DNA of 64,000 nucleotides. It comes from Escherichia sp. E4742 (GTDB lineage: Bacteria > Pseudomonadota > Gammaproteobacteria > Enterobacterales > Enterobacteriaceae). Shown piece by piece: positions 52,084 to 60,439 of the stretch (its first letter is position 1; every line of letters starts with the position of its first letter). Both the position numbers and the translations under genes were made by a program. Where the stretch lies: positions 2,666,001 to 2,730,000 of the forward strand of contig NZ_CP040443.1 in NCBI RefSeq assembly GCF_005843885.1, in the 5' to 3' direction. Under the pieces are notes generated by a model that did not search any database, was not told the DNA's origin, and saw only the letters and a list, made by a program, of their open reading frames with translations.

Positions 52084-53817
52084 ATTATTCAGCCATTTTG
52101 ACTCATTTAAACGAATGCGGATACAAAGTATCCGCAATTCCATCGAAGACGGCAGAGGTCGGATTTTTAACCATCGAACTGGAGATCAACGGTATTCAAG
52201 TTACTCTTTTGCATGCCGCTGTTCCTGAACTCTCGAAATTGCCGAGTTTCCTCTTGGTCAATCCATCAACATTGCCCCGACTTGCACACACCATGTTCTA
52301 TCCTGATAGCCAATTTGCAAGTATTTGTGTGAATGTCCCTGATGCAGTATCCGTGAATTTTGAGTGCCCTGAGTTGGCCTTCGAGGAATCGCTTAAAAGA
52401 CATATATCTTTGTTGAGCCGAGCTTTAACTGATAGCGATTGGAATACTCAGGAATTACTTCGGGAATTTGAAACTGGATGGTTAAATATAGTTGAGCCGG
52501 ACACATCTCCTTTTCTTTGTTTAACTGAAAGTGCAACACCAGAAGAGTTGTGTGTTCTTAAGCCACGAAAAGATTACATCGGTCTGGCTAAATATTACTT
52601 AGGCTATGTAGAAGGGGCTATTCCCAAGAATATTTTTTCACCTATCAATAGGGCCATAAAAGAACGGCAGGCCGCAAATGGCAACGGATTTGTTATACCG
52701 TTGAGCGTGATAAAACCTGCTCCATGGAAAAAGGATGAACTTGCTGACTGGTATCTTGAGCTACTGTCAGGTCTATCGGCGGATGTTAAGAGCAAATTAA
52801 TGCAACAGTTTGCTCATAAGCGTTCGCATGAGTTTTGGTAGTCTTTAATGCCCAAACTCCTTCAGGAATTACATGGTTTGGAATCCATTTCACCCAAAAA
52901 GAATTCCGGTAAAGGTCGAAAAACGTTGCCCTTCAAGCATTCACATCTGGTCGAATGGAAGCTTGAACCTGTCAAGGTATTAACCTTTAATAAAGAAAGG
53001 ATTATGCCAAGAAGTGGCGCGAAACAATCCCTTACTAGCAAGAAAGTTATGCTTGTCGGGTGTGGTTCTGTAGGTGGTGATTGCAGATAAACTCGCAGCT
53101 TCTGGTGTTGGCCATATAGATTTATATGATCCAGATACACTTTCGTTTGATAATCTTTATCGGCATATTCTGCCACCGCAATATGCTTCATTCCATAAAT
53201 CAAGTGCGTTGTTGCACAGTCTTACTAGTAAATATCCATGGCTCGAGATTGGAAGTTACACAGGTAAACTACTTGATTTGAGGCATCGTGACTTACTAAT
53301 GAAGTATGATCTTATTATCGTAGCAATAGGAGCGCCGACTCATGAACGATTGTTTCATGATTATTTGATTAGAGAAAAAATTAATGTACCGGTTATTAAC
53401 TCATGGGTTGAAGGGTACGGTATAGGTGGGCATGCTGTTCTGACAATTCCGGGAACAAAAGGTTGCTTACGTTGTGCATATGTTGACCCTGTAGATTTTT
53501 CAAGAGGATTAGTTTCCAACTTGAACTTCCTTGCTCCAAATCAGGATTTAACTAAAAATCATGCTGGGTGTGGTGATGCGTTCCTGCCTTATTCATACAT
53601 AGCTTCAACTCAAACAGCTCTCATTACCGCTGATCTCGGAGTCAAATATCTTCTTGATAAGATTCGACAATCATCCAGAGTGAGCTGGAAGGGGAGCTCT
53701 GAGGATGCTATAGCAAATGGATTTAAATTGAGCGGGAGATACCACACATTCACCCGTATGTTAGAAGTTCTGCCCTTGTTCAATAACGAGTGTGATATCT
53801 GCAATGGAGAATTTTGA
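52080..53817 (+). CDS. Cap2, fused E2-E1 ubiquitin-transfer-like protein of type II CBASS, three frameshifts
   Basis: N-terminal E2-like domain with a candidate catalytic Cys83 (FASICVNVP); linker; ThiF/E1 adenylation domain with GCGSVGG and DPDTLSFDNLYRHIL; E1 Cys region KGCLRCAY and HAGCGDAF. As written it is split at three places. The T-run 52833-52836 needs one T (giving HEFLVVFNAQTPSGITWFGI). The A-run 52896-52900 needs two (giving FTQKKNSGKGRKTL). At 53080 GATT should probably be GAAATT (giving GGEIADKLA). Repaired, it is one protein of about 580 residues, the normal Cap2 size. Cap2 conjugates the CD-NTase to targets to prime it. Confidence 0.85.
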
Positions 53818-54274
53818 TGTGCTAATTATCGATACAGAACATTTTAATCTTCGCATTTCAAAGAAAGTGAATAATATCTGGCAGGAGTATCGACAGCTCA
53901 AACCAATGGATTCTGAGGCATGTGGAGTACTCATTGGTGACAAAGATTTTGAGATTGAGCGTTACTGTTTGGTTGAAATTACAGTGCCGCAGAAAAAGGA
54001 TCTATGCACAAGAATGAGTTTTACTCTCAGGGATCCCGAGCATCAGAATATAGTTGATCGACTATATATGAATTCTAGGGGGCACTTGGCTTACCTTGGT
54101 ACATGGCATACGCATCCTGAAAAAAATCCTTATGCTTCATACATCGATATTAGAGACTGGAAAAATTGTAAGCTACGAAATCCAGGGCAGATGCTTTTTT
54201 TTATAATAATCGGTACGAAAAAAAACGCGCTTTACTATTTTTACAATGAAAATCTCCTGCGGCAAGAATTCTGA
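53804..54274 (+). CDS. Cap3, JAMM isopeptidase of type II CBASS
   Basis: 156 residues from ATG 53804, overlapping cap2. The JAB/MPN active site is complete: Glu38 (DSEACGVLIG), His102-x-His104-Pro (GTWHTHPEKNP), Ser112 and Asp115 before Trp119. Cap3 removes the CD-NTase from its conjugates and so opposes Cap2. Intact. Confidence 0.92.
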   Translation: MENFDVLIIDTEHFNLRISKKVNNIWQEYRQLKPMDSEACGVLIGDKDFEIERYCLVEITVPQKKDLCTRMSFTLRDPEHQNIVDRLYMNSRGHLAYLGTWHTHPEKNPYASYIDIRDWKNCKLRNPGQMLFFIIIGTKKNALYYFYNENLLRQEF

Positions 54275-54281
54275 GGTCATC

Positions 54282-55349
54282 ATGGATAAAGCAACTTTAA
54301 TTTACCTTATTAAGCTTCTCTTTAAGCCAAAAGATCAACTCTCCAGACTTTCACTTGGGTTGATGAGTTTAGGTATGGCAGGATTAGTTGGTGGTTGGGG
54401 ATTTAACATTATTTTTTCAGATGTTTTTCTTGAAAAATATAGTGATGTTATTGATAGGGTAAGTTTAAATTATCAAAAATACTCAGACATTGCTCAAATA
54501 ATAAGTTTGTTTTTTCTTGTGGCAGGTTTTGTTTTATGGTGTGTTTGCGTATATTTTGCCCTTCGTGACTTGAATAAACGAGATATTGCATTAATCCGAG
54601 CGTATGGGTTTGAAAATACAGATCCCCAAGCTGCAGAGAAAATGTTATCCTTTAGAGAAAAATCAAAAATTTTACATGTGGACTTTAAAGCATTTGATTC
54701 AAGAAATAAAAATAACAATTTATCCAATGCAGGTTTTATTCGGCAAGTAATTCAAGAAAGAATACATCACGGCGGTGCGACAACTGCTTATATTGCTGCA
54801 CTCGGCAGTGTACCGTATCTTTATATGATTGGTAGCTTTATGACTGATGGATACTTGACATTAAAGTTATTTGATTTTGACCGTGATAAAAAAATCTTTC
54901 ATCCTCTTGATGCTCCTCCAACCAATGCAAATATAGTTAAATTATATAATAATCAGATAATTAATGATAGCAAGTGTGTGCCATCAAATAATGAAGGAGT
55001 TATTGGTCTCGCAATTTCATTTACGATGGAGATATTAGAACGAGATCTTCCAACTGAGTTTGTTGGGCATACATTACATGTTCAACTAAATACAGGGTTT
55101 CGATTTGATAATCTTCCTGAGGAAGAAGAACAAGAAAAAATCGTGAAAAAACTTAGTTATATTATTGCTGAATTAAAAAAACAGGCAGATGAAGTGCATC
55201 TTTTTATTTCGGCACAGGCGTCAGTAATTGTTCGGCTTGGTTCTCTATACCAAGAGGGGCTACATGGTGCAATCAATGTTTGGCACTGGAATTCTATAGC
55301 TAACTGTTATGAGTGGTACTTAAAGATCACTAGTAAAGATTTATATTAG
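54282..55349 (+). CDS. CBASS effector: two transmembrane helices plus SAVED domain (Cap14-like)
   Basis: 355 residues from ATG 54282 (GAGGTC upstream). Helices at about 22-46 and 70-92, a linker, then a SAVED domain with HLFISAQASVIVRLGSLYQ and HGAINVWHW near the end. SAVED domains bind cyclic oligonucleotides; when activated, 2TM-SAVED proteins are thought to disrupt the inner membrane and kill the infected cell. Intact. Last gene of the operon; a 290-bp gene-free stretch follows. Confidence 0.88.
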   Translation: MDKATLIYLIKLLFKPKDQLSRLSLGLMSLGMAGLVGGWGFNIIFSDVFLEKYSDVIDRVSLNYQKYSDIAQIISLFFLVAGFVLWCVCVYFALRDLNKRDIALIRAYGFENTDPQAAEKMLSFREKSKILHVDFKAFDSRNKNNNLSNAGFIRQVIQERIHHGGATTAYIAALGSVPYLYMIGSFMTDGYLTLKLFDFDRDKKIFHPLDAPPTNANIVKLYNNQIINDSKCVPSNNEGVIGLAISFTMEILERDLPTEFVGHTLHVQLNTGFRFDNLPEEEEQEKIVKKLSYIIAELKKQADEVHLFISAQASVIVRLGSLYQEGLHGAINVWHWNSIANCYEWYLKITSKDLY

Positions 55350-56191
55350 CAATGCGAAAAATACTGACAGGCTATAACTTACTATGGATTAATATAGCGT
55401 GATGTTTAGCTTATCTGTTCTTGTCTCGAAGCGGATAAGTTAATTGACCTTAAGGTTCGCTGTGAGCAACGTGATTGGTGTTGAGCACCGTCTTGGCAGA
55501 TCCTGAAACTCCAGCGAGGATAGTGGACACCCAATATGGAGGAGGCTATTGTCAGCACCAATGATATAAGGTAGTTAGGTCAACAATCTTGGCGCTGACA
55601 CTATCCATAAAATCGTTAACTGCAATGCGTAAAAAAGCCCTAATTATCCCATTGAATTCAAAATAAAAATGATGACTAATTCACCATCTCGTTCTGTCAG
55701 CTGGCGTTGAGATGTCAACCTTGGTGAATATCTCCAGTTCACGTTCAGAAGCATTTTGCTGATTTTACTGAGCCAGTTGTTGAACTGTGATTCATACAGG
55801 TTGAGTTTACGGCTAGCGACGGCAACATCTATGCGCTCCCCCTGCTTCAGGGCTTCATTGTGGAATTCAGGCGAATGCTGTTTATGGGACTTTTTGCTGG
55901 GTGATGCTGTTTTTATCATGTGAGCTACCTCTGACAGAGAGTTTACTCACTTATTCTTGTGCCCACTATTGGTGGGTAAGATCAAATAAAAAATGATGCT
56001 GTGAAAGTGACACGAACCGATCTCCTTCACAGAAATACGCATTCGGCTTAGTGTTATTACCCCACAAACCGTTAGTTTTAGTTATTTTTTTATAGTTATG
56101 TATGTTGTGTTGACAGGGTTGTTTTTTTATTATTAATTCCACAAAGACATGGTTAAATTATTTTTTTAAGATTAAACTGGAGTTTATTTGA
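55350..56191 (-). pseudogene. IS3-family transposase (OrfA) remnant and flanking debris
   Basis: The minus strand at 55644-55919 reads SKKSHKQHSPEFHNEALKQ and LNLYESQFNNWLSK, i.e. the N-terminus of an IS3-family OrfA with many substitutions, then decays after LTERDGELVII. There is no OrfB and no clear terminal inverted repeats. The rest of 55350-56191 holds nothing I can support beyond AT-rich DNA and the promoter of the next gene. Confidence 0.65.
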
Positions 56192-56740
56192 GTGAAGGCT
56201 GTATTCAATGTGATGAATGGTTTTGATAAGATTTTTTTACCATTAGAGTTTTCAGGTTTTCATGGGCGGAATGGGTACTGTTATTTAAGAGTTCAGATTA
56301 AGCATGGCTTTATTGTTTTCTCATGCGCTCAATTATTGAACTATTATCGTACGTCGGTAACAAATTCAATTGAGCAGGTCAGAGAGGCTGCGGTTAATGC
56401 TCTCTTCAGGGAAGGAGTGTTGTCATACACGCAGCAAAAAGAGTTTCTGGATGTATTAAAAACATCACAGCGAGTAAATAAAGAAATTGAATCTCAATCA
56501 TGGGATTATATAAATGCCAATTCAATATGGTTTGAATACTATAATCATAATGACTCATTATTTCTGAATGATCATTTTCATATTGCCTCTTTTGAGGGAA
56601 ACAGGAATCCAGTTTGGAAGAAAACTTCACTGAAGGATTTAGAGAGTGCATATCCTGAGTTTGACTTTGTTATTGAGAAACAACATCTTGAAAAATGGAT
56701 GAACGGAGGGCTTAGTCCTGAAAATGTAAAAAAACAATAA
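56192..56740 (+). CDS. Unrecognised protein next to the CBASS locus
   Basis: 182 residues from a GTG (GGAG ten bases upstream). Soluble, low GC, no motif I recognise; contains SIEQVREAAVNALFREGVL and ends with a basic KWMNGGLSPENVKKQ. Might be an immunity or defence accessory protein, but this is only by location. Confidence 0.6.
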   Translation: MKAVFNVMNGFDKIFLPLEFSGFHGRNGYCYLRVQIKHGFIVFSCAQLLNYYRTSVTNSIEQVREAAVNALFREGVLSYTQQKEFLDVLKTSQRVNKEIESQSWDYINANSIWFEYYNHNDSLFLNDHFHIASFEGNRNPVWKKTSLKDLESAYPEFDFVIEKQHLEKWMNGGLSPENVKKQ

Positions 56741-56884
56741 AGGAAAAAGGCTGGAACAACAAAATGTTGGCTGCGCGTTGGGGGTGTACAGACGTCTGGG
56801 TGAGTAAAATTATTAATGATGAAAATCGAAAAGTTTAGTGGAATGATGCTATTAATGGGCTTCCTGTTATAAGTGATAATATGG

Positions 56885-57110
56885 TTTAATTTGTAATCAT
56901 GTTGCTTCATCCGGCCTCCTGCAAGGCATTATCAGTGAATGGGGCGAACTGGAAACCTATGATGGCTGGACAAACCTGAAAAATAACTGGCTGCACTCCA
57001 GCACAACCGTTATCAGTGGTAATGGCGTGAAAAGCACTATTGCGTATTATTTCCCCGGTGGCCAGGAAGGTCTGTTGTCCTGTATCAGTGGTTATTACGC
57101 CTGCCGCTAA
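56885..57110 (+). pseudogene. C-terminal fragment, possibly of a type IV pilin or PilV tip
   Basis: Open frame without a start: IISEWGELETYDGWTNL, STTVISGNG, YYFPGGQEGLLSCISGYYACR, then stop. The paired Cys close to the C-terminus resemble the disulfide end of type IVb pilins or PilV variants carried by this class of element. Its 5' part is missing. The stretch 56741-56884 is otherwise empty. Confidence 0.4.
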
Positions 57111-57172
57111 TCAGTCAGGTGGCAGATACGTACTGGACAGAATAATTTCCCGACACCAGTAAAGAGTTAATG

Positions 57173-57238
57173 ATGGTGTGCATGTTCTGCAGTGATGCAG
57201 AGTGTGTGCACCATTTTTTCTTTACAGGGGCCTGTATG
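57173..57238 (+). promoter_or_regulatory. Multi-hairpin leader of the helicase gene
   Basis: CTGCA/TGCAG small hairpin (about 57187-57200) inside ATGGTGTGCA (57173)/TGTGTGCACC-AT arm (57205-57214), a 10-bp stem with two GU pairs followed by six T; then ACAGG/CCTGT around the ribosome site. Same design as the leaders at 31-37 kb, 20 kb away. Confidence 0.5.
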
Positions 57239-58750
57239 TCACTGACACCCACCGATGAACAGTCTGCCATTATCCACTGGCAGGGGCAGAAGTTGGTTGT
57301 GAATGCCTTTGCCGGCACAGGAAAGACCAGTACACTGGCTCAGTATGCACTGGTAAACCCCGACAGCAGAATGCTGTATCTGGCTTATAACCGCGCTGTA
57401 CGCGATGAGGCTGAACGTAAATTTCCGTTTAATGTGGAGTGCAAAACTTCCCACCAACTGGCCTGGTCGCGCTTCGGCAGACATTACCAGAATCGCCTGG
57501 TTGCCAGCCTGCGTATCACGGATGTGGCCAGAAAGCTGAACACCCGTCACTGGCTGCTGGTTCGTCTGGCACTCAGCAGTCTGAATCAGTTTCTGTGCAG
57601 TGCTGACACGGAGCCGGGGCCGCAGCATTTGCCGGATGAGGATGCCCGGGCCGGTACGGATGTTTCAGCCATTCTGCAGGCAGTACAGGTGCTGTGGCAT
57701 GAAATGAGTCGCCTTGATGGCACATTCCCTGTCACGCATGATACCTACCTGAAGCTGTTCCAGTTGTCATCCCCGGACCTGTCCCGCAGATGGGACACCA
57801 TTCTGTTTGATGAGGCACAGGACGCCAATCCTGTGACATCTGCACTGGTGCTCAGTCAGTCCTGCAGGGTAATTCTGGTTGGTGACCGTTACCAGCAGAT
57901 TTACCGCTTTCGTGGTGCAGATAATGCGCTTTCTCATCCTGTTCTGAACGATGCAGACTGTCTGTGGCTGACGCAGAGCTTCCGCTTTGGCCCGTCAGTG
58001 GCCCGGATGACGAATCTGCTTTTGCAGCGTGCCGGTGAGACACGACAGGTGACCGGCAGTGGCGGGGAAGATGAAGTATTGATGAGCCGTACCGGCGCGG
58101 ATAAACCGGAAGGGCACCGGACGGTACTGAGCCGGACGGTGGCAGGGGTGATATGCACGGCGCTGATGGCCAGTCTGAGCGGCAGGAAGGTGTACTGGGT
58201 GGGGGGTATAGAAGGCTACCGGACTGAGGCACTGGAGGACCTGTACTGGTTTTCAGCTGATATGCCGGAAAAGATGCAGTCTGATGTACTGCGGCGGGAT
58301 TACCGCGATTTTAATGAATACTGCCGGATAGCCAAATCCACCCGGGATGTGGAGATGAATCAGGCCATTCGTTTGCTGGATATCTGTTTCCCGTTGCCGG
58401 TGAAACTGAAGCTTCTGCGGGAGCACACCGTCACGAGTGAGAAGGATGCGGATATTACCGTGTCAACGGCCCACCGCAGTAAGGGACTGGAATGGCCGGT
58501 GGTGATACTGGATGAGGATTTTGCGGATATCAGCGACCCGCTGATGCCGGAAGATGAACGGAGGGACGAAACTAACCTGTTGTACGTTGCGGTCACCCGT
58601 GCCCGTAAAACCCTGGTACTGAGCAGTCTGATGAGCCAGCTGGCGGAAGAGGCTGGCAGAGATGAACAAAGCCAGAAAGCAACAGAGACATCACCGTCAG
58701 AAAACGGGGAAAACGATGCCGTATACGGGCAGGAGGGTGAAAATGCTTAA
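57236..58750 (+). CDS. UvrD/Rep-like superfamily 1 helicase
   Basis: 504 residues from ATG 57236. Walker A AGTGKTST (about 26-33), DEAQD (about 192), GDRYQQIYRFRGA, and the C-terminal motif TAHRSKGLEW (about 411) with VAVTRARK. It is shorter than UvrD, lacking much of the 2B domain. It overlaps the traI-like gene by 8 bases, so the two are co-translated and a role in processing the transferred strand is likely (inference). Confidence 0.85.
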   Translation: MSLTPTDEQSAIIHWQGQKLVVNAFAGTGKTSTLAQYALVNPDSRMLYLAYNRAVRDEAERKFPFNVECKTSHQLAWSRFGRHYQNRLVASLRITDVARKLNTRHWLLVRLALSSLNQFLCSADTEPGPQHLPDEDARAGTDVSAILQAVQVLWHEMSRLDGTFPVTHDTYLKLFQLSSPDLSRRWDTILFDEAQDANPVTSALVLSQSCRVILVGDRYQQIYRFRGADNALSHPVLNDADCLWLTQSFRFGPSVARMTNLLLQRAGETRQVTGSGGEDEVLMSRTGADKPEGHRTVLSRTVAGVICTALMASLSGRKVYWVGGIEGYRTEALEDLYWFSADMPEKMQSDVLRRDYRDFNEYCRIAKSTRDVEMNQAIRLLDICFPLPVKLKLLREHTVTSEKDADITVSTAHRSKGLEWPVVILDEDFADISDPLMPEDERRDETNLLYVAVTRARKTLVLSSLMSQLAEEAGRDEQSQKATETSPSENGENDAVYGQEGENA

Positions 58751-60398
58751 TCGCCTGAAAAAACTGCTTCCCGGTAACAGCAATACCAGCGGTACTGAGA
58801 CAACCACCCCGGAAACCGCACGCCAGCCGGAACATCTGCCGGAAGGTTTTTATATACCCCGGACTGCAGAGGAGCTGACGTCCACACCACGCAGGAAACA
58901 GTGTCTGAAGCAGTTATGGGAAAACAGCAGTATGCCATCCGACGTGTATCAGCAGTTCTGTCTGGCGCCGGTACAAAAACTCCTGATGGCAGCGCAGAAC
59001 GTTCCCGCTGCCAGAGACTCCCGGTGGGCAGATGCCAACGGTTTTGGCGACCTGACGCTGCAGTTCACTACCTATGCCGTTCGTCTGGCCAGAGGATATA
59101 TGTTTCCGCCCGGTGCCACACCGGAAGAGCAGGCCGCACAGTCTGGTGTATGGAATGCCGTGGTGTTCTGGTCGGCACTGTTTTATCACCTGCCACTTCT
59201 TGCACACCTGGAGGGGGAACTGGTCAGCGGAAAGTTATGGCAGCCGGGGATGTCATCACCGGATGAAGCATTTCGTTTTCGCTACCGACAGCAACGTCTG
59301 CAGGGCACAGAGGCTCAGCAACTGGCAGCGGTGATGGCTGGGCAGTTGTTGCCGGAGGGGGCGACAGCCTGGCTGGCCACTGTGCCGGGGGCATTACAGA
59401 ATCTGGCGGGAGCGGTCTGGCATCAGCATCCGGAGATGGCATTGATTCGCTCAGTCCTGAAAACGGCGGCAGAAGAGGTGGAGAGTCCGCTTCTCGCGTT
59501 ATCGGTGACGGAAGCCGTAACAGCACCTTTACTCTCAGAAAACACTGTGCAGTCTGAAGACAATATGCCATCTGATAGCCAGCCAGAAACATCAACAGAG
59601 GCCATTGCGCCGGAAATGCTGGCGGCCGTCCCGGAGGTGGGCGAATTTACGCTGCAGCCATCTGTTTCAGGAAGCGGTGAGGCCGAAGCAGTTGTCCCGG
59701 ATACGTTGCAGTCTGCAACAGACACGGAGGAAAAGGCACCTGAGGAGCAGAGCCTCCATGATGATACCGATATGCTGCTGAGCCTGTTTTCAGCAGTCAG
59801 TGATGACACAGATCTCTCGGAGGCTGATGTGGCAGAACCTGTTGAAAATAAAGAGACAGTTTCTGATGAATCAGGTTGTGCAAACAGTGAACAGGCTGGT
59901 GCGGAAAGTGATCCTGCGCAAGACACGGGGATTTTTGGCTCTGTTTTATGTATCAGTGAGCCGGCTCAGGAGATAAAAAAATCACCAGAGCACTCACAGG
60001 ACCGGAACAGTACGGAAAATGTCAGGGCTCCGGGCAGTAGTGGTGAATTTATTGAATGGCTCAGACATGGACTGGATTCGGGAGAGATCCCGGTGAATCA
60101 GCCTGATGCCAGAGTTCATCTAATTGCCGGATATGCTTTTCTGCGTGTACCGGATGTGTTTTACCTGTATCTGAAACAGATGGGGAGCAATCATGATCGC
60201 CGTTATGTTCAGTCCGTATTTGAGCGTGCGGGGCTTCACCGGGTTCGTTCCGGGGAGCGCTTTATTCAGGCCAGACTGTATGATTCGGCAGAACGAACAG
60301 GGCGTTATCAACCTGTCAGCGGTTACCTGGTGAAAAGCCGCAGTCTGTTCAGCGGAAAAGGGCTCCCCGGAGACAGCCCGTTTATCACATTTCCGTGA
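58743..60398 (+). CDS. TraI-family (MobH-like, PFGI-1 class) protein with altered active site
   Basis: 551 residues. The N-terminal TraI_2-like domain is recognisable (GFYIPRTAEEL, LARGYMFPPGATPEEQAAQ) and the C-terminal PF07515-like winged-helix end too (FIEWLRHGLDSGEI, VHLIAGYAFLRVPDVF). However, the His-rich and HD signatures expected of MobH relaxases are replaced: SRWADANGFGDLT where HH..GGLL.HT is usual, and WSALFYHLPLL where ALLHDIGK is usual. The middle (about 270-440) is acidic and repetitive. It sits beside the integrase, the normal relaxase position. Confidence 0.8.
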   Translation: MLNRLKKLLPGNSNTSGTETTTPETARQPEHLPEGFYIPRTAEELTSTPRRKQCLKQLWENSSMPSDVYQQFCLAPVQKLLMAAQNVPAARDSRWADANGFGDLTLQFTTYAVRLARGYMFPPGATPEEQAAQSGVWNAVVFWSALFYHLPLLAHLEGELVSGKLWQPGMSSPDEAFRFRYRQQRLQGTEAQQLAAVMAGQLLPEGATAWLATVPGALQNLAGAVWHQHPEMALIRSVLKTAAEEVESPLLALSVTEAVTAPLLSENTVQSEDNMPSDSQPETSTEAIAPEMLAAVPEVGEFTLQPSVSGSGEAEAVVPDTLQSATDTEEKAPEEQSLHDDTDMLLSLFSAVSDDTDLSEADVAEPVENKETVSDESGCANSEQAGAESDPAQDTGIFGSVLCISEPAQEIKKSPEHSQDRNSTENVRAPGSSGEFIEWLRHGLDSGEIPVNQPDARVHLIAGYAFLRVPDVFYLYLKQMGSNHDRRYVQSVFERAGLHRVRSGERFIQARLYDSAERTGRYQPVSGYLVKSRSLFSGKGLPGDSPFITFP

Positions 60399-60439
60399 CG
60401 GAATGCTGCGGGGAAGGAATGATTTGTTATGGAGCTTTT

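Noticed and set aside
52848..53090. Separate small gene between the E2 and E1 parts of CBASS
   Set aside because: It is in the reading frame of Cap2 sequence between two base deletions; repaired frames join it to both sides.
56406..56910. Minus-strand frames at 56406-56651 and 56578-56910
   Set aside because: Antisense to or overlapping the 56192-56740 gene, with no ribosome site or motif.
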